From Chloroflexota bacterium (GTDB taxonomy: Bacteria > Chloroflexota > Dehalococcoidia > Bin125), in contig JAPOXK010000006.1 in NCBI GenBank assembly GCA_026707145.1, forward strand, positions 61,631 through 125,630: a stretch of DNA of 64,000 nt, read 5' to 3'. Positions 36,301 to 43,200 of the stretch are shown here, piece after piece. Both the position numbers and the translations under genes were made by a program. Under the pieces are notes generated by a model. That model was not told the origin of the DNA. It worked only from the letters and a program-made list of their open reading frames with translations, and searched no databases. The stretch's first letter is position 1, and each line of letters opens with the position of its first letter.

Positions 36301-37709
36301 ACCCGACGCCGGAGATCGACTGGGAACGGCTGCCCGTGCGGGTGACCTCGGAGGCGGCGGAGTGGCCCGTAACTCCAGAGCGACTACCGCTGGCCGCAGT
36401 GAACACGTTCGCGATCTCGGGCGCGAACGCGCACCTGGTGGTGGAAGGGTACAGGCCACCGGGCAATGACTCCTCGCGTGCCGTCGCGGTGTCCTCGCCC
36501 GATGTGGCCGTGAATTCGCTGGAGACGGACGAAGCGTTCGCTGCGCGGACCACGCGGCTGCTGCCCCTCTCGGGCAAGTCCGACGAGGCCCTGCGGGACC
36601 TGGCGAGACGCTATCTGGCTTGGCTCGATGCGCACCGCGAGGAGCTTGCCTGCGCAGACACCGCCGCAGATCCCTTGCTCTCCGACATGGCCTGGACGGC
36701 GAGCGCCGGCCGCAGCCACTTCGCGCACCGCGCCGGCTTGGCCTTCCACGATGTTGCCTCGTTGCGAGCGGGGCTGCAGGCGCGTGTGGAAGCAGACGAA
36801 GGAACGGCGCCACAGGCGGCGGCAACGGTGGCATTCGCCTACAGCGGGCAGGCCAGTCAATGGCCCGGCATGGGCCAGGCGCTGTACGAGCGTGAGCCCG
36901 TTGCACGCGCCGTTCTCGATCGCTGCGACAAACTGCTCGGCGAGGCACAGGGAGCTTCGCTGCTCGATGTGATGTTCGGGCGGAACGGAGGGGAGGAGAA
37001 TCTCGACGACCCGGTCTGGGCACAGCCCGCGATTTACGCGCTGGAGTGCGCGCTGACAGCGCTCTGGGCGAGCGTGGGGATTCGGCCGAGCGTGGTAGTG
37101 GGCCACGGCGCAGGAGAGATCGCGGCGGCACAGGCCGCGGGCGTGTTCGGTTTGGAGCAGGGGCTGCGTCTCGCCGCGGCGCGGGACGTTCCCGAAACCG
37201 TCCCCACGAATGTCGAGCGGGCAACGCCGTCGCCGACGTTGATCAGTGGTCTGACGGGCAAGGTCGTAGAGCCGGGCGAGCCGCTCGACGGGTCGTACTG
37301 GCAGCGACAGGCACGTGAGCCGGCGGCCTTCCCCACCTGCATCAAGGCGCTGGCCGCGCTAGAGGCGCAGGTAGTCGTCGAGATCGGCCCCCGGCCGGTG
37401 CTGGGACCGATGGTAGCCGAGGGCTGGCCGGATCCGGCGGGGACACCGGTGATCCTATCGAGCCTGCGGGGAACGGCTAGTGGTGAGGGGGATGGAGCGA
37501 ACGACGACGGGTTCGTGGAGGCTGTCGCGGGATCGTACGAAGCGGGCTTCGCGCTCTCTTTCGCAGGGCTGTTCGCTGGCGAGCGCCGCCGCCGGGTCGC
37601 ACTCCCCGGCTACCCTTTCCAACGCCGCCGCCACTGGATCGAACCTCGAAAATCCCAGGGCGACCCTTCCTTCGGATCTCACGCCGGTGGTCCCGATCCC
37701 CGGCGTTGA
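27396..37709 (+). CDS. Type I polyketide synthase: KS-AT-DH-cMT-ER-KR-ACP-KS-(AT)
   Basis: A 3437-residue synthase. Module 1 contains KS (Cys192, His327, His367), AT (Ser674 in GHSVGE, malonyl-type KAFH ending at His780), DH (His989, Asp1163), C-methyltransferase (EIGAGTG, 1491-1497), ER (NADPH site HAGAGGVG, 2033-2040), KR (TGGLGGIG, 2226-2233; Ser2355, with His2368 where Tyr is usual) and ACP (Ser2531). Module 2 contains KS (Cys2764, His2899, His2939) and a shortened AT with Gly3238 in place of the nucleophile Ser. The protein ends after the post-AT linker with no second ACP. The set predicts a fully reduced, alpha-methylated chain. Starts at GTG 27396 or ATG 27411 are possible. Confidence 0.93.
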   Translation: MTEPGMTEHDLSREPSGEPIAVVGMACRFPGAPNLSAFWRLLEAGGNAVTEGVPGSGAGRMGILFGDSQVQSEACRFGAFVDDIDRFDAAFFRISPVEADLLDPQQRMMLETSWLALEDAGIDPARLKESRTGVYTGISNDEYRMLVVDASRPTEAAGSLYALSGTNLNGASGRVSFVLGLMGPAKAVDAACASSLVSVHDAVADLQQGKADLAIAGGVQAILNGRIYELRAESMMLSPDGQCKAFDASANGYVRGEGCGVVVLKRLREAEDDGDRIWAVIRGAAVNHGGASAGLTVPNTPALEQVIEAALSDAGVLPSEVDYLEAHGTGTAVGDPIEINAAANVYGRGREAGHPLLVGSVKTNVGHLESAAGVAGLIKAVLTVQQGMIPKHLHFRNPNPSLDWDRLPLRVTSEMMDWPRRHERPRLAGVNSFGISGTNAHIVVGEYRGPHGETSQEQTTGSAQAVAISLPAPLGDLPLPEERFAERRIRFLPLSGKSEGAVRELAKQYLAWLDERAVDLSSEGAVSGSVLSDMAWTAGIGRSHFDHRASAVFDDAESLRARLSELAEADASVTPRAPAKVAFVYTGQGSQWAGMGQALYENEPVAKAVLDRCEAVFRDEREASLLDVMFGRPGAKGQLGDTAWEQPALYALECALTALWSSVGIRPSVVVGHSVGELAAAQAAGVFSLEDGMRFAAARGSLLSGVEQGGMAAVFAPAARVAAVVEAHNAECSSVGLSIAADNGVHQVVSGPAADIDTISERFESEEIRVRRLNTTKAFHSALVEPALDGLEASLNGVAIAPPTLTVISNVTGRAVEPDMALDAAYWRRHAREPVAFASGVRALADLGVDRVVEIGPDAVLGPMAMLAWPEPTPGQNTSGEALVLASLRRPPRDGSSPEPERSFVDAVAEAYAAGLAISFEGLFAGEARRRISLPGYPFQRERHWIEQQKQQRPSAGHPVLGIRRESARGEITFETDVFPSDPAWLEDHRVFGRVVMPGAVYGAMAASASLAEESGGSVMVEEMQLHSALVFPEQDSEDGTGGEGRKVQVVLDASEQASSRRVQVFSKGTEGGWTVHVEGHVSPRAPSSEDGERIDLDGLKARLSPADVPAYYRAKAATGINLGPFFRTLGRVWSGPGEALGEVILPESLGRNDLEVHPLVLDGCFQVVGVARNMSGAPGEATYLPFGWEQLWLTERLPDRVVCHVRMSDASQEPEPESGESPEVLSGELRIYDPNGALLGGLSGYTVKRATRAALLSVVEGVNDLLYEVVWHDHALESGLTPADFFPSPATVAAETDPFSEYLAAARVDPKDRQALLSDMERWSRSYALTTLEKLGWQRRSGEAVDPDDLRQRLHVIEEHQRLFRRMLEMLAKAGVLEERDGGFVVVVAAEDPLPEGLSGDPEEFATRMPGRYPHGLTEIGLFRRSGSALADVLRGQQDPLTLLFSSGEPTAGDLYLKAPVARAANGLLADAVRTLVAELPESRRLRVLEIGAGTGSATASVLPELPSGWFDYTYTDISAGFFAEAEERFGDGGGSIDYRPLDIEKDPIAQGFDSHGYDLVIASNVLHATRYLSETLAHCRALLAPAGQLVALENLRGLGWMDLTFGQLDGWWRFADDFRPDHALMSPMLWRQALGDAGFEEAEVLGPDESAPPEMLDKGVIVARGPAEVTEPPGVWVLTGDQGDSAEELAAELAARNQTVVLASSQASAGSKSAAVGSAVLNTAVDRESRESWRSLIEGLPGDVPFNGVVHLQALEGHGAQATTTEIAEDVRHAGASALALVQGVAESGVIPAKGVWFLTRGAQVVERERGGELAGATLWGLGKVVALEALHLQPRMIDLDPNTPDPLSDLANELLYPDRENHIAYRLGRRLAARLVRSDAAAKRLALPEEPDWVLVPDRNGVFESPEVKQLPPRSLEAREVRVAVEAAGLNFWDVFRSLGFIEEGDLGREMCGRIVAIGSEVSMVSVGDHVVGLGFGAFAPEMITREELVAPAPEGMSASALATIPSAFVSAALSFEFTGMEPGERVLIHAGAGGVGLAAIQLAQAAGAEVFATASAPKQAYLRSLGVKHIFDSRTTDFGEEILEATGNEGVHIVLNSLTSEGFIDASLACLAPGGRFVEMARRDILSYEEMATVRPDVPYHILELDVLKKTDPARVGVVLRKLMERISAGELEPLIHSRWPLAEAGAALGCMRSARHLGKIVLTTPPLQSGQVRQDRTYLVTGGLGGIGVAVAGWLADRGAGAIVLNGRRDPDPEAEETIASLRSRGISVEVELADATDPTALDAMLARIDMKLPPLGGVIHSVGVLSDAALTNQSWEKFEEVLWPKILGAWHLHRATMDRDLDLFVLFSSRVGIMGNPGQANHAAANAFLDQLAAHRRALGLPGQSIAWGAWSDIGEAAEQRERIERQRSALGGRWFTPQQGLKALERLVRQDTTTSVVMSMDWSVFEEAIEDRPPLLESLLATTAVSDAQVQDSQADLLSGLRDASVADREQALVSFLQRELQAVMRLPTPPVPSAEFSDLGMDSLMAVELRNRLNRAFAGEYVAPNTVVFDYPSVTGLAGHLAREFGDAGESPSPPERAEPERRPAVLSETDGIAIVGMACRFPGGEDLDAFWQLLESGESAVTDGRQDAGSWDGVAGDPKDANASYRRGAFLERIDAFDARFFRIQPIEARMMDPQQRLLLETTWQAIEEAGIDPEELKGSRTGVYGGLGGSEYRRLIMASGRDDSYYGTAAGVAVGRVAFTLGLEGPAVPLDMSCASSLVAVHQGVAALQRGEVDLALAGGANAVLATSVNKFLEEATMLSQSGQCRPFDSSADGYVRGEGCGMVVLKRLSEAAADGDRIWGVIRGSAVNQNGAGLGLTVPNGAAQVRAMEEALSRAGVAPADVDYLEAHGPATAMGDVAEMNAAATVYGRGRETERPLLVGSVKANIGHLEAASAIAGLIKTVLAMRHGVIPKHVGFRNPTPEIDWERLPVRVTSEAAEWPVTPERLPLAAVNTFAISGANAHLVVEGYRPPGNDSSRAVAVSSPDVAVNSLETDEAFAARTTRLLPLSGKSDEALRDLARRYLAWLDAHREELACADTAADPLLSDMAWTASAGRSHFAHRAGLAFHDVASLRAGLQARVEADEGTAPQAAATVAFAYSGQASQWPGMGQALYEREPVARAVLDRCDKLLGEAQGASLLDVMFGRNGGEENLDDPVWAQPAIYALECALTALWASVGIRPSVVVGHGAGEIAAAQAAGVFGLEQGLRLAAARDVPETVPTNVERATPSPTLISGLTGKVVEPGEPLDGSYWQRQAREPAAFPTCIKALAALEAQVVVEIGPRPVLGPMVAEGWPDPAGTPVILSSLRGTASGEGDGANDDGFVEAVAGSYEAGFALSFAGLFAGERRRRVALPGYPFQRRRHWIEPRKSQGDPSFGSHAGGPDPRR

Positions 37710-37776
37710 CCGAATACGGCGCACTGTCTACCGTGACTCCACCTCAGTCCTTCCATTGTTACAGGAGACTATGCTC

Positions 37777-38022
37777 ATGGCCTCAACCGAAGAACGTCTC
37801 AGGAAGCTCGTCGACGACAATCTGGAGATCGAAGGGCGGTCAGCCGGCCAGCCGTTGGACCTGGATCGCAATATCGCCGAGGCGGGCGTGCCCTCCCCCG
37901 ATATCGTGGCGTTCTGGAAGCTCGTCAACGAGGAATTCGGCATCTCGATCCCTGCTGAAACGTTTGCAGGGCTGTTGACCCCGCGGAGCTTGGTCGAGTA
38001 TCTCGACGCCAACGCTGGCTAA
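37777..38022 (+). CDS. Free-standing acyl carrier protein of the PKS cluster
   Basis: An 81-residue acidic ACP whose helix II reads AGVPSPDIVAFWKLV, with the phosphopantetheine Ser at position 40 in a PSP context in place of the usual DSL. The rest (NEEFGISIPAETF, LVEYLDANAG) matches carrier proteins. It starts 67 bases after the synthase, whose second module lacks an ACP, so it probably serves that KS. ATG 37777 is preferred over 37771 because AGGAG lies nine bases upstream. The phosphopantetheinyl transferase follows. Confidence 0.85.
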   Translation: MASTEERLRKLVDDNLEIEGRSAGQPLDLDRNIAEAGVPSPDIVAFWKLVNEEFGISIPAETFAGLLTPRSLVEYLDANAG

Positions 38023-38074
38023 GAGCCAAAGATCGCCGGTCCTTCAACGATCCGCCAGGAGCAATTCACTTACG

Positions 38075-38860
38075 ATTTCCGATCCTTTTTCCGGACCTTG
38101 GTGGCGCCCATTCCGATCCCTTGATACGGCTACCGTCGTACACGTTGATCTGACGCACGACGCGGCTCGCGAGGCGGCTGCCTTGGCATGGCTCGATACA
38201 CAAGAGCAATCGCGCTGGCGGCGCTACCAGTATGATGGCCCGCGCCGCCAGTTCGCCTTGTGCCGCGCGGCGCTCCGCGCCGTTCTCTGCCGCCAACTCG
38301 GTTGCACGAACGAGCAGCTCGCGTTCGGGCTCTCCCCATACGGAAAGCCGTTTGCCACCGTGTACGGGAAACCGGCTCCCGTCAGCTTCAACGTCAGTCA
38401 CAGCGGCAAGCATGGGTTGGTCGCGTTTGCGCCGCAAGGACGGCTGGGCGTGGATATCGAGGAGCGCGTCGCCCGGCGCAATCTCGACGTGCTCAGCAGG
38501 GCCGTGTTCGGTCAGGCGGAACAAGCCGAGCTCGGCATGACGCACGGATCCCAGAAGATTCATCTGTTCTTTAAGATCTGGACGATCAAGGAAGCGCTGA
38601 TCAAGGCCCACGGCATGGGCTTCCTACTGGACGCGTCCCGCTTCGAGATCCCGCTGGCTATGCGTCACGGCACGAGCGGGAGCACGTTTCAGCTTCCTCA
38701 GATGCCCGCGATCAGGTGGCAGGTGGAAAACCTCGGCACCGAACACTTCGCAGCCGCCATCGCCCACGAGTTGAGCCGGGACCCCGACCCGGCACCCGTT
38801 TGCAATGCAAGCGCCTCGAATACCTTTATCCGTGCGGAGACACCATCCATTGCACGATGA
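38075..38860 (+). CDS. Sfp-type 4'-phosphopantetheinyl transferase
   Basis: The enzyme attaches phosphopantetheine to carrier-protein serines. Its motifs are VSFNVSHSGKHGLVAF, GVDIEER and the WTIKEALIKAHGMG helix. The first standard start in frame is TTG 38183, but the family N terminus is clearly encoded upstream (VVHVDLTHDAAREAAALAWLD), reaching ~38075. There the only candidates are ACG 38072, ATT 38075 or CTT 38069 behind an AGGAG at 38057-38061. Coordinates use ATT 38075. The dedicated enzyme in the cluster supports activation of both ACPs. Confidence 0.87.
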   Translation: MSDPFSGPWWRPFRSLDTATVVHVDLTHDAAREAAALAWLDTQEQSRWRRYQYDGPRRQFALCRAALRAVLCRQLGCTNEQLAFGLSPYGKPFATVYGKPAPVSFNVSHSGKHGLVAFAPQGRLGVDIEERVARRNLDVLSRAVFGQAEQAELGMTHGSQKIHLFFKIWTIKEALIKAHGMGFLLDASRFEIPLAMRHGTSGSTFQLPQMPAIRWQVENLGTEHFAAAIAHELSRDPDPAPVCNASASNTFIRAETPSIAR

Positions 38861-38884
38861 TTCTCCGGAAGGACCGGCAGCTCG

Positions 38885-39793
38885 ATGACGGATGCAGAAA
38901 GCGTCTGGGAGATACCTGAGCCGCAATCCACGCTAGAAGTCCCTGTCGACGGTGACACCAATATCATCCTCAGACGTCATGGAAACCCAGCCGGACCACG
39001 GCTCGTGCTGAGCCACGGCAACGGTCTCGCGATCGATTTCTACTATCCTTTCTGGTCACTCCTGACCGAAGAGTTCGATCTCATCATCTACGATCTACGA
39101 AACCACGGCTGGAACGAGGTGGGGCCGGTCGACAGCCACAACGTCCCGACGATAGCCAGTGACCAGGACGCCATCCTGGAAGCGATCGACGAACAGTACG
39201 GGCCAAAGCCCAAGGCGGGGGTATTTCACTCCTTTTCGGCGTTGACGACGCTGCTCTCTCCCAGCAACTGCAGCGGCTTCTCCGCGCTCTTCCTGTTCGA
39301 TCCTCCGCTGCGCAAGCCCGGCGTGAGCCATGAGGAGTTCGACCAAGCGTCGATCAAGAACGCGTCGATGGCGCGACGGCGGGGGTATCAGTTCAAGAGC
39401 CAGGAAGCGTTCGTCGAGCTCCTGGGCTTCTCGCCATACTACCGGCAGGTAGTGGCGGGAGTGCTTCCCCTGCTGGCCGAGACGACATTACGGGCGTCTC
39501 TCTCGGGGGAGGGGTATGTACTGATCTGCCCGCGTGAGTACGAGGCGCAGATCATGGAGTACGCCCGGCTGTACTCGGTATTCATCGATTTCGCAGACAT
39601 CCAGTGCCCGATCAAGGTTCTCGGCGCAGACCCAACCCTGCCCTATTCCTACCTCCCGACGCTGGACCTCGGGGACATCCGCGAGATCGACTACGACTTC
39701 CTCCCCGATGCCACGCACTTCCTTCAATTGGAAAAGCCAGAGGAATGTGTTGCGACCATGCGCGATTTTCTAAAACAGCAGGATTTCCTATAG
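38885..39793 (+). CDS. Alpha/beta hydrolase, likely chain-release or editing thioesterase
   Basis: A 302-residue alpha/beta hydrolase. It shows an oxyanion loop LSHGNGLAIDFYYPFW, a nucleophile elbow VFHSFSAL (Ser116, with the last Gly of GxSxG replaced) and a catalytic His in DATHFLQLEKP (~residue 279). The acid is probably an Asp in the GADPTLP strand. It begins 24 bases after the transferase gene and ends the cluster. Since the synthase lacks a thioesterase domain, this free enzyme is the best candidate for releasing the acyl chain. It could also be an editing hydrolase. Confidence 0.8.
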   Translation: MTDAESVWEIPEPQSTLEVPVDGDTNIILRRHGNPAGPRLVLSHGNGLAIDFYYPFWSLLTEEFDLIIYDLRNHGWNEVGPVDSHNVPTIASDQDAILEAIDEQYGPKPKAGVFHSFSALTTLLSPSNCSGFSALFLFDPPLRKPGVSHEEFDQASIKNASMARRRGYQFKSQEAFVELLGFSPYYRQVVAGVLPLLAETTLRASLSGEGYVLICPREYEAQIMEYARLYSVFIDFADIQCPIKVLGADPTLPYSYLPTLDLGDIREIDYDFLPDATHFLQLEKPEECVATMRDFLKQQDFL

Positions 39794-40219
39794 GCATGCG
39801 GACAGAATTTCGGGAAGACGAAATTTTCGATTGATGGGTAATGAACCTTCTAGGGAGGATCCACTCCAGGATTCTTTGTGATCTTCTCGTAGCGTAGCCC
39901 TCTCCATGCCCACCCGCTCTCGATCGTGCCGTAAGCGGAGCGGCCCGCTACTCGCTCGCAGCATAGGCAAGCCGCGTGCCGTCACCGGCGTATGCACGAG
40001 GAGGACCCTTCCCGCCGGCAGCTTCGCTACTCGGACGCCGACGCCGCTTCCGCCGGCGGGACCTCGATCGCACTGCTGCGGAGCCAGACCCCGGCCGGGA
40101 TGGCTGCTGACAATAGCGGAGGCCGAGCTGGATCGGAGTGGGAAATCCGGTACACGCAGTGTTAGGGTGGAAGTAGCGCGGGCACAGGTACAGCGGGCAT
40201 AGGATTAGGTATTGAGAGC
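39794..40219. other. Intergenic region, no gene seen
   Basis: These 426 bases lie between the polyketide cluster and the macroglobulin-like gene. A 98-codon plus-strand frame here (39906-40202) lacks recognisable protein character. The promoter of the downstream gene should lie at its right end. Confidence 0.5.
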
Positions 40220-43200
40220 ATGCGCTGCGCTCTGCCCGCCGTCCTGAAAGCCAGGATCGCCGCTGTACTGCTGCTGGCCGTCTCCTTGGGAGCCAGCGTC
40301 GCCAGCGTCCAGGGCGGGGACAGAGCCGACGGCAATCCCGTCAGCATCGAACTGCGCGTGTGGCAGCACGTGCTTGATACCGAGCGCATCTACGTCAGCG
40401 CCCGCCCCGTGGGCGGCGACTGGCGTACGCTAGGGACGATCCCTCTCCCCCTCGACGACGGCTACAGCAGCAACGGAAGCTGTCGCTACGGCGGCTTCAC
40501 CGTCGCCGGCGTCGAACTGCGTGTCTGGCAGCACGTGCGCGATGCCGAACGCATCTACGTCGGCGCCGGCCCCATGGGCGTGGACTGTCCTGCACCGGGG
40601 ACGATCCCCCTCCCCCTCGACGACGGCCACAGCAGCAGCGGGAGCTACCGCTACGGCGACCTGACTATCGCGGTACCCCACGCCACGCCGGCCGTCGTCG
40701 TCTCACCCGGCGGCGCGGCAGTCCCGCGGCTCGCGACCGTGCGGATCGCCTTCCGCGATCCGCCACGTGAAGCCGACGCCAGCCGGCTCGTCTCGATCGA
40801 CCCGCCGGCCCAAGGAGCCTTCGTCTGGGCCGACGAGCGCACGCTGCTGTTCCAGCCCGCCTTCCCCGGCTGGCAGCGGGGGCAGCAGTACCGGCTGCGC
40901 GTGGACGCCGGCACCGCGGGTATCGCAGCCGACCAGGCACACACGTTCACCGTCGAGGGGCAGTTGGAGGTGTCCTACGTCATCCCCGGCGACGGCGACA
41001 GGGAAGTTCCCACGACCGCCCAGATCCTCGTGCAGTTCAATCGCTCAGTCGCGCCGCTCACAGTGCTCCAGGAAGGCTCCGCGGCGGCAGTGCTGGAGTT
41101 CGACCCACCGCTCGCGGGACGGGGCGAGTGGCTCAACACCTCGCTCTACCGCTTCATCCCTACCGATCTGCAGCCGAGCGCCGAGTACGCCGTGCGCATC
41201 CCCGCGGGGCTGACCTCGGCGGCGGACGGCGTCCTCGCATCCGACTTCGCCTGGAGCTTCGCGACCGTCCAGCCCGCGATCACGAGCTTTACGCCGAGCG
41301 ACAATTCGGTCCATGTCGAACCGGATAGCCCGGTCGTGGTCGCGTTCAATCAGCCGATGGACCGCGCCTCGGTCGAGACTGGCCTCGCGCTACGCGAGAA
41401 GAGTGGAGACGCCATCGTGGTCTCGTTCGCCTGGAGCGAGGTCGACACGGTGGTCACGCTCACGCCCGCCGGGCCGTTGGCGCTCAGCGCGGCTTACGAA
41501 GTGATCGCGCCGGCCGGCTTGCGCGGCGCAGGCGGCGGGGCCACGCACGCCGAGCGGGTTGTACGTTTCACGACGATCGAGCCGCCGCAACTCGTGCGCA
41601 CGGACCCGCAGGACGGTGAGACCGCTGCCTGGCCGTACGGGATCGAGCTCCACTACAACAACCCGATGGACATCGACTCCTTCGAGGGACGTGTCTCGAT
41701 CAGCGGCGTCGACCCCGAGGACATCGAGCCGATCTCGTATTCCTGGAGATCGGAGACCGTCTACCTGGATGTCCGCCTCCAGTTCTCGACAGATTACACG
41801 GTGCGTATCGCGGAGGGCGTGCGCGACCGCGGGGGACGGCCGCTGCCGGCCAGCGAGTTCTCGTTCACCACGCGTGCCCCGTGGCCATCGCTGAGCCTCG
41901 CGGCGCCGGCCAGCTTCTCGACCTTCTCCGCGAGCCGGCAGCAGGTCTTGTACTACCACGCGGCCCAGCTCGAAGAGGTGCGCTTCCGCCTGTATCGCTT
42001 GTCCGACTCCGAAGCGGAGACCTTGCTGCGCCGGGGCTTCATCGATGGGTGGAGCGCCAACGACCAGGAGTACGTCACCTTCCAGCCCGGCAGCGATCCC
42101 ATACGGGAGTGGGTGGAGCCGATCGACGAGGATCTGCGCGGCGCCTCGCGGCTCTACTCGACCGCGCTCAGCACCGGCGAGCCTCTCTCCAAGGATCACT
42201 ATCTCGTAGTTGCGGACAACGCAGCGGTAGAGCTTGAGCGAAAGCTGGTGTTGAGCGTCGTCGATGCGGCGATCGTGACCAAGCTGGCGTTTGACGAGCT
42301 GCTCGTCTGGGCGCTCGACTACAACACGGGGGAACCGATCAGCGGCGCCGAAGTCCGTGTGGCTCCCCTTGAGGAGCCTCCCCACAGCCCCTACGAGACC
42401 GCCGTCACGGATGTCAACGGGCTCGCCCGGTTCGCCGTGCCTTCCCAAAACACCGGAGATAGTTACTACTTCTGGGGAAGCCCCTACGGGGATTACCTCG
42501 TGCGCATCGACGAGGGCGGGCGCCGGGGCGTGGCCTCCACCTGGTGGGATTCGGGCAGCTCGCCGTGGGAGCTGGACGTACCGGCCCACGCGTACTTTCC
42601 CGGCACGGTGGGCCACCTCTACACCGACCGGCCGATCTACCGGCCCGGCGAGACCGTGTTCTACAAGGGCGTCGTGCGCGACGAAGAGGACGCGTCCTAC
42701 TCCATTCCAGGGACAGACGTCCGCTTCACCGTGACCATCCGTGATGCGCGCTACGCCGAGCTCCTGCAGACGAGCGTGCAGATCAGCGATCTGGGAACGT
42801 TCGCGGACGAACTCACACTCCCCGGCGATGCGCCCACGGGGACGTACCGAGTCGAGCTGTTTAACGACGGACGTTACATCGCTACCACGCACTTCACGGT
42901 CGCGGAGTTCCGCGCGCCGGAGTTCGAGGTCGAGGTCACAGCGGCCGGAGCACACTTCCTCGCCGACGACACGATCCCCACCGAGGTAGCGGCGCGCTTC
43001 TTCTTCGGCGGCGCCGTCGCGGACGCAGACGTCGAATGGGCGGCGCTGGCATCTCCAACGGCGATCCGTGTCGAGGGCTACGAGGACTACTCCTTCTCCG
43101 ATCACGACTACTACCGGACACGGGCCGACGGCTACAGGGACCCCGTGCGTGATAGAGGCGAGACGCGAACGGACGCCTCGGGCATCGCCCGCTTCGACGT

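Noticed and set aside
27396..37709. Trans-AT polyketide synthase
   Set aside because: AT1 is complete with Ser674 and His780, so the first module has its own acyltransferase. Only AT2 is defective, and no free acyltransferase gene lies in the cluster.
39906..40202. 98-codon frame between the PKS cluster and the macroglobulin gene
   Set aside because: Arg/Pro/Thr-rich translation with no domain, no convincing ribosome binding site and no coupling to neighbours.
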